A DNA stretch of 38,539 nucleotides from Pseudomonadota bacterium (GTDB lineage: Bacteria > Pseudomonadota > Gammaproteobacteria > Burkholderiales > JABEVD01): NCBI GenBank assembly GCA_021811205.1, contig JAJZPK010000001.1, positions 1 through 38,539 on the forward strand. The letters are read 5' to 3'. A model generated the notes under the pieces. It did no database searches. It saw only the letters and a list, made by a program, of their open reading frames with translations, and was not told where the DNA came from. Below, in pieces: positions 15,194 to 24,213 of the stretch. Each line of letters opens with the position of its first letter. Position 1 is the first letter of the stretch. A program made the position numbers and the translations under genes.

Positions 15194-15205
15194 TTTTTTG
15201 CCGAT

Positions 15206-16624
15206 ATGATTAGGTCCCTTACAATAACGAATGCAATGATAATGGCTGCGCTGGCCGTACTGGCCGGCTGCGCCGATCTGTCCGGAATTGCGCCGGATGC
15301 GAAGATGGCGGACGCAGGCGCGCTTGCGCCGGGGAAGGCCGTTCTTTCGGCCAGAAGGATCGATTGGCCGACCGATGCATGGTGGAAAAGCTATCGCGAT
15401 CCGCAGCTCGATTCGCTCGTTTCGCGCGCCTTGTCGGGCAATCCGGTGCTGAAGACGGCAAGGGAGCGGATTGCGCTTGCTAAATCGATGGCCAGCTACC
15501 GCCATTCGGCGCAGCTTCCGCAGGCAAACATGGACGCTTATTCGAGCCGGGAGCGCTTCACGGCCCTGCAGTTCATACCGCCGCCATGGGGAGGGCATAC
15601 CGAATGGAACAATGGCGCAATTGCCTCGTTTTCCTACGATCTCGATCTGTGGGGCCGTCTTGCGAGCGCATGGAAAGCTTCGCTGAACGAGGTCAGAGCC
15701 AAATCCGCGGAAGAGCAGGAAGTGCGCATCGAACTCGAAAGCGCCGTTGTGCGAAACTATGCGCGCCTTGCCATGGCATATGAACTGCACGATATTGCGG
15801 TCGCGCAGTATGCCGAACTGGAGCTTGGCGCATCGATCGAGAAGAAACGCTATGACGCGGGCATGGGGACGGAAATGGCGCTCAGCGAAGCGCAATCCCC
15901 CCTCCCGCTTGCGCAAGCAAGAATCGAATCCGTCGACGAGCAGATCGCATTCCTGAAAAGCGAGCTTGCCGCCCTCGCGGGAGAAGGCCCGGGGGCGGGC
16001 GAGCGAATTGCAAGGCCGAGCCTGTCGCTGGATATGCCCGACGGACTGCCCGACAGGCTGCCTGCAAATCTGGTCGGCAGGCGGCCCGATGTGCGGGCCT
16101 TGCGCTGGGAAGTGGAAGCGGCAGGCAACAGGGTCGATTCGGCCAGGGCAGCCTTCTATCCGAACATCGACCTTTCGGCTGGGGCGGGGTTTCTTGCGCT
16201 GGGATTCGGACAGATCGTTTCCCGTGCCGCATTGATGGCAGGGGCAGGGCCGGCGCTCTCTCTGCCGCTCTTCGACGGAGGCAGGCGCCGTGCCCTGGCC
16301 TCGGCCTCCACTTCGGCCTACGACATTGCCGTGGATCGGTACAACGAAACGGTTGTGCGCGCGCTCAAGGACGTTTCCGACCAGCTGGTCTCTTACCGCA
16401 CGGAAAGCGGCAGGCTGACCAAAGCACAAAAATCCCTGCATCTTGCACAACAAGCCTGCATGCTCTCGAATGAAGCCTATCATGCGGGACTGACCGATTA
16501 TCGGCGCGTGCTCGAATGCCAGGCAACAGTCCTGGGGCGCAAGGCTGATCTGGCAAGAATCAGCGCTGCAAAGCTCGAATCCTATGCGAGGCTCATGCTT
16601 GCGCTGGGCGGAGGCGCGAGATGA
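15206..16624 (+). CDS. outer-membrane efflux lipoprotein, NodT/FusA type
   Basis: A 472-residue TolC-like outer membrane factor. It begins with a lipoprotein signal (lipobox LAGC, Cys22). Two efflux-protein repeats follow, with family motifs such as WWKSYRDPQLDSLV, a FSYDLDLWGR segment near residue 145 and LVGRRPDVRALRWEVEAA near 290. It forms the trimeric channel through the outer membrane. Its stop overlaps the start of the next gene (ATGA), so the operon is tightly coupled. In the usual order of these operons it works with the FUSC, DUF1656 and HlyD proteins that follow. Confidence 0.93.
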   Translation: MIRSLTITNAMIMAALAVLAGCADLSGIAPDAKMADAGALAPGKAVLSARRIDWPTDAWWKSYRDPQLDSLVSRALSGNPVLKTARERIALAKSMASYRHSAQLPQANMDAYSSRERFTALQFIPPPWGGHTEWNNGAIASFSYDLDLWGRLASAWKASLNEVRAKSAEEQEVRIELESAVVRNYARLAMAYELHDIAVAQYAELELGASIEKKRYDAGMGTEMALSEAQSPLPLAQARIESVDEQIAFLKSELAALAGEGPGAGERIARPSLSLDMPDGLPDRLPANLVGRRPDVRALRWEVEAAGNRVDSARAAFYPNIDLSAGAGFLALGFGQIVSRAALMAGAGPALSLPLFDGGRRRALASASTSAYDIAVDRYNETVVRALKDVSDQLVSYRTESGRLTKAQKSLHLAQQACMLSNEAYHAGLTDYRRVLECQATVLGRKADLARISAAKLESYARLMLALGGGAR

Positions 16625-18690
16625 ACGCAACGGAGGCAATCATCGGGCTTCGCGGCGCGTGGCGCGACTGGGCCGTAGACGATGCCTCGAAAATCGGCTA
16701 TCTGATCAAGGTGCTGCTCGCCTGCCTGGGCGCAATGTGGATTTCCATGCTGTTCGATCTGGGGCAGCCGAGGACGGCCATGGTCACCGTGGCCATCGTC
16801 ATGCAATCCCATTCGGGCATGGTCCTGGCCAAGAGCTACTATCGACTGATCGGCACCCTTGCAGGCGTATTCGCATCCATTGCGCTGGTCGCCTTGTTCG
16901 CCCAGGAGCGCATTCCTTTCCTGACCAGCATGGCGCTCTGGATCGGATTCTGCACTGCGGGATCGGTGATCCTGCGCAACCATCAGTCCTACGCATTCGT
17001 CCTGGCAGGCTACACGCTCTGCATCGTGGGCTTGCCCGCCGCATCACGGCCTGAAATGGCATTCGACATTGCCGTGGACAGGGTCTCCGAAATCACGATC
17101 GGCCTGTTCTGCGCAACCCTGGTCAGCGAACTGGTATTTCCCAAGCGGATCGGCGGCGCGATGCTGGATGCCGCAAGGCGGCGCTTCCATGACTTCAGCG
17201 CCATACTGGCCTCTGTTTCGCCGCTCGATGCGGGATACCGGCAAGCGCTGATGCAACTCACGGGAGACATATTCAGCCTCGAGGCATTCCGCGCATCTTC
17301 CGTCCTGGAAAGCGACGAGTCACGCTCCTACCGGCTCAGGCTTGGGAGGATGAATGCGGAATTCATGGAAGCGACAACGACCTTCAATACGCTAGGCGAG
17401 CTGCTCAGGCGGCAGCGGAAAGGGAAGCTTCAGGCCACGGCCGATGCGCTTGACGGGGTCTGCGGAAAAATCAGGGAAGCATTGAAGCCCGGCGGTATTC
17501 CTGCGTCGAACGAAAGGGAAGCGGCCGAGGTCGCGGCCCGCCTTTCGGCCTTGCGCTCAGATCTCGACGATGCGCTCGCATTTGCAAGGAAAAGTGCTGA
17601 CAGGGAGAAGATGGACTTCGACGTGGGCGCTGACCTCATCAAGCGCCTGGTGGACGAACTCGCGAACTATGCCCGAACCTATGCCGCGCTTTCCAGGAGA
17701 CGCAACGATGCGCAAGCGCCTTCGCTTGGCATCCATTTCGATCCGCTGGCGGTCTCCCTTGCGGGAATTCGAGGTGCGATCATGCTCGCAATCATGGCTT
17801 CGATCTGGATACTGACCGAATGGGGATCCGGCATGGAAGCGGTGACATTGGGCGTGGTTTCCAGCACGCTGTTCGCCACTTCGCCGTCCCCAACGCACAC
17901 CATCCGTCAATTCCTGACAGGCGCCTTGTTGGGGGCGATGTTCGCGTACTGGACGAATTTTCATCTTCTGGTTCATGCGCAAGGTTTTCTCATGCTGGCG
18001 CTGGCCGTATCCCCCGGAATTGCCCTGGCAGCCTGGCTGACGACTAGGCCCGATCGGGCGGTGATAGGTGCGGGCTTCTTCATCGTTTTCCTGATGCATC
18101 TTGGATTCGGATCGTCCTACAGCAGTGACCCTGCGTCCTTCATGAACGACGTCATCGCGGATATGCTCGCCATCATGCTGTCAGGCATGCTGTACGGTCT
18201 GATCGATATTGGCGGAAGCCGCTGGACAAGGCGCAGAACCGTCCATTACCTGAGAAAGCTCGTCGTCGATGCCTGCAGGGAGCCGATGTCGCTCAGGCGT
18301 GAAAAGCTGGAGATCAGCGCGCGCGATCTTGTCCACAGGTCGGGGAGCATCAGGAGAATCGCGGATGAAGCGGACCGGACAGTCGTCGAGTGGCTGCTGT
18401 TTACGCTGGAGGCAGGTCATGCGGTGATCGCCCTCAGGGAACATGCATTGCAGGAAAGCGATGGGCATTTGCAGGCCGCAGTGCGAAATGTTCTTGAAAT
18501 GGTGGCCGCAGCTTTCGAGGCGCCTTCGGTCCAAAACCGCATGGCAGCCATTCAGGCATTGCAAATGGCGTCGCGCGCTTGCGGAGGCGAGACAGGCGAC
18601 GCCTTTCGCAAAAAAACGGCAACCCTGCTGCATTTCCTGAAGGGGATCATCATGGATGAGGATTCGGTGCTCGCAATGGAGGAGACATGA
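16621..18690 (+). CDS. FUSC-family inner-membrane transporter (AaeB/fusaric-acid-resistance type)
   Basis: A 689-residue membrane protein with two sets of hydrophobic helices (about residues 28-170 and 380-530). Each is followed by a large cytoplasmic helical region, the architecture of AaeB, FusC and related aromatic acid exporters. Recognisable pieces are GYLIKVLLACLGAMWISMLF and the second-half GIRGAIMLAIMASIWI. It probably supplies the energised transport step for aromatic acids or similar amphiphilic toxins. It overlaps both neighbours by four bases. Confidence 0.92.
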   Translation: MNATEAIIGLRGAWRDWAVDDASKIGYLIKVLLACLGAMWISMLFDLGQPRTAMVTVAIVMQSHSGMVLAKSYYRLIGTLAGVFASIALVALFAQERIPFLTSMALWIGFCTAGSVILRNHQSYAFVLAGYTLCIVGLPAASRPEMAFDIAVDRVSEITIGLFCATLVSELVFPKRIGGAMLDAARRRFHDFSAILASVSPLDAGYRQALMQLTGDIFSLEAFRASSVLESDESRSYRLRLGRMNAEFMEATTTFNTLGELLRRQRKGKLQATADALDGVCGKIREALKPGGIPASNEREAAEVAARLSALRSDLDDALAFARKSADREKMDFDVGADLIKRLVDELANYARTYAALSRRRNDAQAPSLGIHFDPLAVSLAGIRGAIMLAIMASIWILTEWGSGMEAVTLGVVSSTLFATSPSPTHTIRQFLTGALLGAMFAYWTNFHLLVHAQGFLMLALAVSPGIALAAWLTTRPDRAVIGAGFFIVFLMHLGFGSSYSSDPASFMNDVIADMLAIMLSGMLYGLIDIGGSRWTRRRTVHYLRKLVVDACREPMSLRREKLEISARDLVHRSGSIRRIADEADRTVVEWLLFTLEAGHAVIALREHALQESDGHLQAAVRNVLEMVAAAFEAPSVQNRMAAIQALQMASRACGGETGDAFRKKTATLLHFLKGIIMDEDSVLAMEET

Positions 18691-18890
18691 TCGGGCCGAG
18701 AGATGTCGAGATACTGGGCGCGGTCATCCCGACGCTGGTCCCGATTTTCCTGGTTGCCGGCGTCGCAATGCTGGTTCTGGACAGGATTTTTGCAACGAGC
18801 GGATTCTACCGCAGGGTCTGGTACCCGGCCCTTTTCAGGATCGCCGTGTTCGGCTGCCTGTTCTCGGGTGCCGGATTATTCGTTTATTGA
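18687..18890 (+). CDS. DUF1656 small membrane protein of the efflux system
   Basis: A 67-residue protein with two hydrophobic segments (about 10-32 and 46-66) and the family pattern PRDVEILGAVIPTLVPIFL. DUF1656 proteins (AaeX-like) are constant partners of FUSC transporters and HlyD-type adaptors; their exact job is not known. The ATG overlaps the FUSC stop (ATGA) and the gene ends 10 bases before the adaptor start. Confidence 0.92.
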   Translation: MIGPRDVEILGAVIPTLVPIFLVAGVAMLVLDRIFATSGFYRRVWYPALFRIAVFGCLFSGAGLFVY

Positions 18891-18900
18891 AAGGATGTTC

Positions 18901-19767
18901 ATGAAGCCCAATCAAACAATACGGACGGCCATCACGATGACACTGGTCGTCGCCGCGCTTTTCCTCGGCAGGCTGCTCTGGGTACATTACATGGATTCGC
19001 CCTGGACAAGGGACGGGCGCGTGCGCGCGGATGTGGTCGATATCGCGCCGGACATAGCCGGCCTCGTCGTGCAGGTCGCAGTGCGCGACAACCAGTACGT
19101 GCACAAGGGAGACCTTCTGTTTTCCATCGATCCCGAGCATTACCGCAACGCATTGGATGCGGCGCAGGCCCTGGTCGACGAAAGAAGGTCCGCACTCGAC
19201 ATGAAAATGGGGGACGCGGCGCGCAGATCGGCGGTCGACGACAGCGTCGTTTCCAGGGAGGACAGGCAGGATGCGCTGCTCGCTGCGGCCAGCGCCCGGG
19301 CCCGCTATCTCGAGGCGCGCGCCTTGCGCGATCAGGCCAGGCTGAATCTCGACCGCACGCAGGTGCGTTCTCCAGTGGACGGATGGGTTTCCAATCTCCT
19401 CGTCAGGCCCGGCGATTTCGCGCATGTGGGGACTGCCGAGCTGGCCGTGATCGATCAGCATTCCTTCTGGGTCTACGGCTATTTCGAGGAAAACAAGATT
19501 GCGCTAGTCAGCGTCGGGGATCCGGCGGAAGTCAGGCTGCTCGGGTCGGGGAAGACCGTGCATGGTCATGTCGAGAGCATTGCGCACGGCATATCAGATC
19601 GCGACAATCCGGCAGACGCGCATCTTCTTGCGAACGTCAATCCGAGCTTCAACTGGGTGCGTCTCGCCCAGCGCGTTCCCGTGCGGATCAGACTGGATGC
19701 CATCCCGGCTGCGCTTGTTGCGGGAATGACCTGTACCGTTGTCATTCATCCGCGCGGCGAAACGTAG
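18901..19767 (+). CDS. HlyD-family periplasmic adaptor (membrane fusion protein)
   Basis: A 288-residue adaptor with one N-terminal membrane helix, a biotinyl-lipoyl-like half-motif (VDIAPDIAGLVVQVAVRDNQ), a short helical hairpin, the second lipoyl half (TQVRSPVDGWVSNLLVRPGD) and a beta-barrel domain. It links the inner-membrane transporter with the outer-membrane channel. ATG 18901 is chosen because AAAGGA lies at a proper distance; the in-frame ATG at 18895 is too close to it. It is similar in size to AaeA. Last gene of the MarR-controlled operon. Confidence 0.92.
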   Translation: MKPNQTIRTAITMTLVVAALFLGRLLWVHYMDSPWTRDGRVRADVVDIAPDIAGLVVQVAVRDNQYVHKGDLLFSIDPEHYRNALDAAQALVDERRSALDMKMGDAARRSAVDDSVVSREDRQDALLAAASARARYLEARALRDQARLNLDRTQVRSPVDGWVSNLLVRPGDFAHVGTAELAVIDQHSFWVYGYFEENKIALVSVGDPAEVRLLGSGKTVHGHVESIAHGISDRDNPADAHLLANVNPSFNWVRLAQRVPVRIRLDAIPAALVAGMTCTVVIHPRGET

Positions 19768-19805
19768 CCGATCTCCGGGACGTGCAAATCGAATTGGTCG
19801 TATCC

Positions 19806-19838
19806 ATCCCGGACAATACTGTACAATTTTGTCTGGAT
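19806..19838. promoter_or_regulatory. imperfect inverted repeat upstream of the PAS chemoreceptor gene
   Basis: ATCCCGGACAA (19806-19816) and TTGTCTGGAT (19829-19838) pair with one bulge. The repeat lies 39 bases after the adaptor stop and about 100 bases before the chemoreceptor gene. It may be a protein-binding site or a weak terminator; no T-run follows. Confidence 0.35.
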
Positions 19839-19936
19839 AATGATAATAGAAGTCGAAACTGGGTTTGGAGAGGTACATCACGTCGCAGGCTCTTCCGGGA
19901 AGGATGGGGCCTTGTATCCAACAGAAGAAAGGAACG

Positions 19937-21262
19937 ATGATGTTCGGCTCTGCAAAAAAACTTGAAGCCAAAATAGACGCGCTGCAGCAGGAAATGCTGC
20001 CCCTCAAGGCCGTGTTTGAGGCGCTGAGGCGCAACGCAGCCATGGTCGAATTTTCCCTGGACGGCACGATCATCGAGGCGAACGCCAATTTCTGCAAGGT
20101 CGTTGGCTATTCCGAGGCTGAGATCAGAGGAATGCATCACAGCAGGCTGTGCGACCCCGATTACACGAAGAGCCAGGAGTATGCGAATTTCTGGTCCAGG
20201 CTCAGGCAAGGCGAATCGTTCAGCGGCAAATTCAGGCGGGTCAACAGGCAAGGGGAGACGATCTGGCTCGAAGCCACCTATTTTCCCGTGGCCGATTCAT
20301 CGGGCGGGACGGGCAAGGTCGTCAAGATCGCATCCGATGTGACCGAGCAGGTTCTGGAGGCCGAGCATTTGCAGAACATGGCGACCGCACTCGACCGTTC
20401 CATGGCGATGATCGAATTTGACATGAATGGCAATGTGATCACCGCCAACGACAATTTTCTCAGGGTGATGGGCTATCGTCTTGAAGAAATCCGGGGGCAG
20501 CATCACAGGAAATTCTGCAGGGAAGCGTATGCCGCAAGCCCTGAATACGGGCAGTTCTGGGAAAGGCTGAACCGGGGAGAATATTTCAGCGGGCAATACG
20601 AGCGCGTCGCAAAGGATGGGCAGACAGTCTGGCTCGAAGCCACCTACAATCCGATCAACGACGCGAACGGGAAACCCTATCGCGTGATCAAATTCGCATC
20701 GGACATCACGCAAAGGACGCTGCAGCACCAGGCGGAATCGAAAAGCGCACAGATGGCTTACGAAATTTCTCTCGAAACGGAACAGGTTTCTTCAAACGGG
20801 GAAAAGATCATTCTGCAGACGACGGAAAAGATGCGCGCCCTGTCGGAACAGATCCGCGTTTCTTCGGAGCAGGTCAAGGAGCTCGGAGCGCGGACTTCGC
20901 AAATCACTTCGATCGTCAACACGATCAAGGAAATTGCCGACCAGACCAACCTGCTTGCGCTCAATGCTGCGATCGAGGCTGCCCGCGCAGGGGAGTCGGG
21001 GCGCGGATTTGCCGTCGTGGCCGACGAGGTCAGGAAACTTGCCGAGCGGACCAGCGGTTCGACCGAGGAAATCTCGGGGATGATCACGCGCATCCAGTCG
21101 GAAAGCAATTCGGTCACGAGCAGCATGGAGAACAGCCTGGTCGAGGTCGAGGAAGGGGTGCATCTCGCAAACGGGGCGGGGGTGGCGATCCAGCAGATCC
21201 GCGCCGGGGCCCAGAAGGTGGTGGATGTCGTGCAGCAATTTTCCTCCACGCTGAAGGCGTAA
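19937..21262 (+). CDS. soluble PAS-PAS methyl-accepting chemotaxis protein, BdlA-like
   Basis: A 441-residue cytoplasmic chemoreceptor with no membrane segment. A short N-terminal helix is followed by two similar PAS domains (about 30-145 and 150-265). Both contain a core of the form GYxxxEIRGxHHxxxC and the pattern FWxRLxxGExFSGxxxR. A signalling domain fills the rest, with the hairpin tip [20 protein letters not shown]. This is the layout of Pseudomonas BdlA, which controls biofilm dispersal, and of energy-taxis receptors. The histidine pairs and the cysteine in each PAS could take part in heme or redox sensing, but that is a guess. ATG 19937 follows AAAGGA. Confidence 0.9.
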   Translation: MMFGSAKKLEAKIDALQQEMLPLKAVFEALRRNAAMVEFSLDGTIIEANANFCKVVGYSEAEIRGMHHSRLCDPDYTKSQEYANFWSRLRQGESFSGKFRRVNRQGETIWLEATYFPVADSSGGTGKVVKIASDVTEQVLEAEHLQNMATALDRSMAMIEFDMNGNVITANDNFLRVMGYRLEEIRGQHHRKFCREAYAASPEYGQFWERLNRGEYFSGQYERVAKDGQTVWLEATYNPINDANGKPYRVIKFASDITQRTLQHQAESKSAQMAYEISLETEQVSSNGEKIILQTTEKMRALSEQIRVSSEQVKELGARTSQITSIVNTIKEIADQTNLLALNAAIEAARAGESGRGFAVVADEVRKLAERTSGSTEEISGMITRIQSESNSVTSSMENSLVEVEEGVHLANGAGVAIQQIRAGAQKVVDVVQQFSSTLKA

Positions 21263-21290
21263 GTGGCGAACAGGCACTGCTCCTGAAATG

Positions 21291-21312
21291 AAAAAGGTGC
21301 CCGAAGGCACCT
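21291..21312 (-). terminator. intrinsic terminator of the pirin-doxX-flavodoxin operon
   Basis: The minus strand reads AGGTGCC-TTCG-GGCACCT followed by five T. It lies about 22 bases past the stop of the flavodoxin-like gene and also within the 3' flank of the chemoreceptor gene read the other way. Confidence 0.85.
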
Positions 21313-21334
21313 CGAAATCCGCATCGCGGGCGGT

Positions 21335-21889
21335 TCACCCATTCAGCTTTTCGGCGATTTTCGCCACCCGCTCGCCGTAAAGGCGCGCCGTTTCCAGGTC
21401 GCCGGACGGAATGTCGTCCGCTCCAACGTCGGAAGCTGCCTGGACCAGCAAGCCGACCGAGCCGCCCAGATTGTTGACGTCGTTGCGGGTTGCGGTATGC
21501 GAATTGCTCGGCAGCATGCCCAGGCTGACCCAGATGCCGCCATGCTGGGAAGCCAGGGTCTGCAGGCTGATGAGCGATACCTGCTTGTCCCCGTTGAGGC
21601 TCGCGCTCACCGTGAAGCCGCCGAATACCTTGTCCTGCCATGCTCTTGAAAACCATGCCTTGGATGATGCATCCGCGAATTTCTTGAATTGCCAGCTCGG
21701 GGAGCCCATGTAGGTCGGCGAGCCGAAGATGATCGCATCACTCGATGCAAGCGTCTCCCATGCGCCTTCCGGCAGGTCGCCGTTCGCATCGATTGCGATG
21801 AGCGCAGCCTTCGCGCCTTGCGCCACATGCTCAGCAACCCGCTTTGCATGCCCGTATCCAGAATGATAGACAACCACTGTTTTCGACAT
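21335..21889 (-). CDS. flavodoxin-like NAD(P)H-dependent oxidoreductase
   Basis: A 184-residue flavodoxin-fold protein. The FMN phosphate loop is at the start (VVVYHSGYGHAKRVAEHV), with the second flavin-contacting motif IIFGSPTYMGSPSWQFK near residue 60 and GGFTVSASLNGDKQ near 95. It resembles WrbA-type and related quinone reductases. Two starts are possible: ATG 21895 overlaps the doxX stop, while ATG 21889 has the better distance to GAGGAGG. Its partners pirin and DoxX suggest a role against quinone or electrophile stress. Confidence 0.85.
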   Translation of the reverse strand: MSKTVVVYHSGYGHAKRVAEHVAQGAKAALIAIDANGDLPEGAWETLASSDAIIFGSPTYMGSPSWQFKKFADASSKAWFSRAWQDKVFGGFTVSASLNGDKQVSLISLQTLASQHGGIWVSLGMLPSNSHTATRNDVNNLGGSVGLLVQAASDVGADDIPSGDLETARLYGERVAKIAEKLNG

Positions 21890-21891
21890 GA

Positions 21892-22293
21892 TCATGCCCT
21901 CCTCTTGATGCTCAAAGGTCCGCTTCCGTGGATGACGACATAGAGCAGTCCGCCCATCATGGAAACGTTCTTCATGAAATGGATCATCTGGTTCTGCGCC
22001 TGGTCTGCGGGCACGGCCCAGAAGTTGTGGAAGATCAATGCCGTCAATGCGGTGAATACAAGCATCGCTGCTGCGGCGATGCGCGCGTTCCATCCGACGA
22101 CGAGCATGATGCCTCCGCCCAGTTCAATGACGATGGCCGCAATCGCAGCCAGTTGTGGCAAGGGCATGCCCTTGCTGGCGATGTAGCCCACCGTTCCATC
22201 GAACCCGGTTACCTTCCCGAATCCTGAGAACAGGAAGATGAAGGCGATCAGAAAGCGGCCGATCAGCGGCCCGTATTGCTCCAGCGGTTTCAT
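21892..22293 (-). CDS. DoxX-family membrane protein
   Basis: A 133-residue protein with four hydrophobic segments and the family start IGRFLIAFIFLFSGFGKVTG. DoxX proteins are small quinone-linked or redox-associated inner-membrane proteins, often induced with quinone reductases. AGGAG precedes the ATG. It is the middle gene of a three-gene leftward operon, 30 bases after the pirin gene and overlapping or abutting the flavodoxin-like gene. Confidence 0.9.
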   Translation of the reverse strand: MKPLEQYGPLIGRFLIAFIFLFSGFGKVTGFDGTVGYIASKGMPLPQLAAIAAIVIELGGGIMLVVGWNARIAAAAMLVFTALTALIFHNFWAVPADQAQNQMIHFMKNVSMMGGLLYVVIHGSGPLSIKRRA

Positions 22294-22323
22294 TTTTTTC
22301 TCCTAGGTTGACTGCAAAAAAGT

Positions 22324-23199
22324 TCAAATTGCCGACGTTGCTTGATCCGAAAAACGGCCTTCTCGAAAATCCAGAATGGCCTGGTAGATTTCCTCCTGTC
22401 TGTTCATGACGAAAGGTCCGTGCTGAACGATCGCCTCCCCGAGCGGTTTTCCTGCGACCAGGATCGCCCTTGCGCCGTCTGCTGTCCTGATCGATATGCC
22501 ATCCGCATCAGGATCGTTTTCGAATATGCCCATCCTGTTTTCAAGAACCGCCTTGCCGCCCGAGATCAAGTCTCCCCGGTAAACGTAGATGAAGGCGTTG
22601 TGTCCTGGCGGCACGAATGTCGTGAATTCGCCGCCTTTCTCGAGCACGATGTCCAGGTACAAGGGTTCGGTATCATCCCTTCTCACGGCGCCTTCGATTC
22701 CGTTGCTTTCTCCGGCGATCACGAGGACCGAGGCGCCCTGTTTCGTTTCATATCGTGGGATATCTGCATTCGGAATGTCCCTGTACCATGGTGCGATCAT
22801 TTTTCGATTTGCCGGAAGATTCAGCCAAAGCTGGAATCCTTCCATCAGACCGTCTTCCTGCTCGGGCATCTCCGAGTGAACCACACCCCTTCCCGCCGTC
22901 ATCCATTGCACGTCGCCGCTCTCGAGAAGACCTTCGTGTCCTGCGCTGTCGCGGTGCCGCATGCGGCCAGAGAGAATGTAGGTCACCGTTTCGAATCCGC
23001 GGTGCGGATGGGGCGGAAACCCTGCCAGATAGTCCGCGGGTTCGTCGCTGCGGAAGACGTCCAGCATCAGAAAAGGGTCGAGACGCCTTTGAAGATTCTG
23101 CGCCAGCACGCGGGTCAGCCTGACGCCGGCCCCGTCGCTTGTCGCGATGCCATCGACGATCCGTTCGATCCGGCGCGGGTTCCTGGTTGTCTTGTTCAT
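22324..23199 (-). CDS. pirin family protein
   Basis: A 291-residue bicupin. The N-terminal cupin carries the metal ligands in FPPHPHRGFETVTYILSG (two His, then a further His and Glu in RGVVHSEMPEQ). The C-terminal cupin has no complete metal site, as in other pirins. Some bacterial pirins have quercetinase activity or modulate metabolic enzymes. The ATG at 23199 is preferred over 23214 because AAGGAG precedes it at the right distance. First gene of the operon divergent from lysR, and so probably its target. Confidence 0.93.
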   Translation of the reverse strand: MNKTTRNPRRIERIVDGIATSDGAGVRLTRVLAQNLQRRLDPFLMLDVFRSDEPADYLAGFPPHPHRGFETVTYILSGRMRHRDSAGHEGLLESGDVQWMTAGRGVVHSEMPEQEDGLMEGFQLWLNLPANRKMIAPWYRDIPNADIPRYETKQGASVLVIAGESNGIEGAVRRDDTEPLYLDIVLEKGGEFTTFVPPGHNAFIYVYRGDLISGGKAVLENRMGIFENDPDADGISIRTADGARAILVAGKPLGEAIVQHGPFVMNRQEEIYQAILDFREGRFSDQATSAI

Positions 23200-23254
23200 T
23201 TTCAGCTCCTTCATGAGTTGCTTCGATGTGACTATCCTAAATGACCCAATTTCG

Positions 23255-23299
23255 TTGATAAATACTCAAATGGAACATAGAATGTTCCATATATGGAAC
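23255..23299 (+). promoter_or_regulatory. lysR promoter with overlapping double palindrome in the divergent lysR/pirin region
   Basis: TTGATA (23255-23260) and TAGAAT (23278-23283), with a 17-base spacer, form a near-consensus promoter whose -10 ends nine bases before the lysR ATG. Two palindromes overlap it. TGGAACAT-AGA-ATGTTCCA (23271-23289) covers the -10. GTTCCATATATGGAAC (23284-23299) covers the start codon. They share a GTTCCA half-site. This is an obvious autoregulatory operator which can also control the divergent pirin operon. Confidence 0.8.
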
Positions 23300-24213
23300 A
23301 ATCAAGCATCTCTTCGGACGATCTGATCCTGTTCTCGGTCATCGCGGAGCAGGGCAGCCTGGTTCGCGCGGCGGACCATCTTGGCCTCCCGAAGGCAACC
23401 GTTTCGCGCAGGCTGACGCTTCTCGAATCCAGGGTTTGCCAGAAGCTCATGATCCGCACGACGCGCCGCCTGACCCTGACCGAATTTGGCCGGGAATTTC
23501 TCGAGCACTGCATGAGAGTCGCAGAAGAATCGGCTGAGGCGATCGATTTCATCAAAAGCCATGAAACAAGGCCAAGGGGGAGGCTGCGAGTCTCGATGCC
23601 CAATGAATACGGAACGATCTTCCCCGTGACTCACGCCATTGCGACTTTCGTCCAGCAGTATCCTGAAGTTCGTCTGGAAATGGATTTCAGTTCACGCCGC
23701 GTCGATTTGATCGGGGAACACTTCGATCTGGCGATCAGGATGGGAAAGCTGGACGACAGCGCGACCCTTGTTGCGCGCAAGATCGGAGAACTCCATGTCG
23801 CGCTGTATGCGAGTCCGATCTATCTTGGGCTGAATCCGCCTCCGTCGAGTCCGGAGGAATTGATGCGGCACAACATGGTGAGGCTTTCATCGGCAGAAGG
23901 AAGAGCATTGCCTTTGAAACTCCGTCGCGACAGGCAGGATTGGACGGGCACGCCTTCTGGGAACGTCATGCTCAATTCGCCAGGAATGGTCCAGCAACTG
24001 GTTCTGGACGGCGTCGGGATCGGCATCCTGCCCGTCAATGTGGCCAATGAATACGTCCAGCTCAAGCAGCTCGCGCGGGTGCTTCCGGACTGGGACATGC
24101 CGTCGGTGTCCGCATGGGCGGTCATGCCTACCAGGAAATATCTGCCTTCGAAGACCAGGATCTTCCTGAGCCATCTGGAAGAATACATCAGCAGCGCTCT
24201 GGCGTCCGTATGA
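23293..24213 (+). CDS. LysR-family transcriptional regulator
   Basis: A 306-residue LysR protein. The winged helix occupies residues 8-65 (LILFSVIAEQGSLVRAADHL, then GLPKATVSRRLTLLESRV), followed by the linker helix and the two-lobed effector domain (GRLRVSMPNEYGTIFPVTHA onward). It belongs to the branch often found next to pirin and quinone-reductase genes. The start ATG lies inside a perfect palindrome and has no Shine-Dalgarno; the transcript leader would be about two to four bases. The effector is probably a quinone or other electrophile, judged from the neighbours. Confidence 0.92.
   Translation: MEQSSISSDDLILFSVIAEQGSLVRAADHLGLPKATVSRRLTLLESRVCQKLMIRTTRRLTLTEFGREFLEHCMRVAEESAEAIDFIKSHETRPRGRLRVSMPNEYGTIFPVTHAIATFVQQYPEVRLEMDFSSRRVDLIGEHFDLAIRMGKLDDSATLVARKIGELHVALYASPIYLGLNPPPSSPEELMRHNMVRLSSAEGRALPLKLRRDRQDWTGTPSGNVMLNSPGMVQQLVLDGVGIGILPVNVANEYVQLKQLARVLPDWDMPSVSAWAVMPTRKYLPSKTRIFLSHLEEYISSALASV

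Noticed and set aside
14873..16639. Long minus-strand open frame of 588 codons opposite marR and the NodT gene
   Set aside because: It lies opposite two well-recognised genes, has a low-complexity composition typical of an antisense shadow in GC-rich DNA and no recognisable domain.
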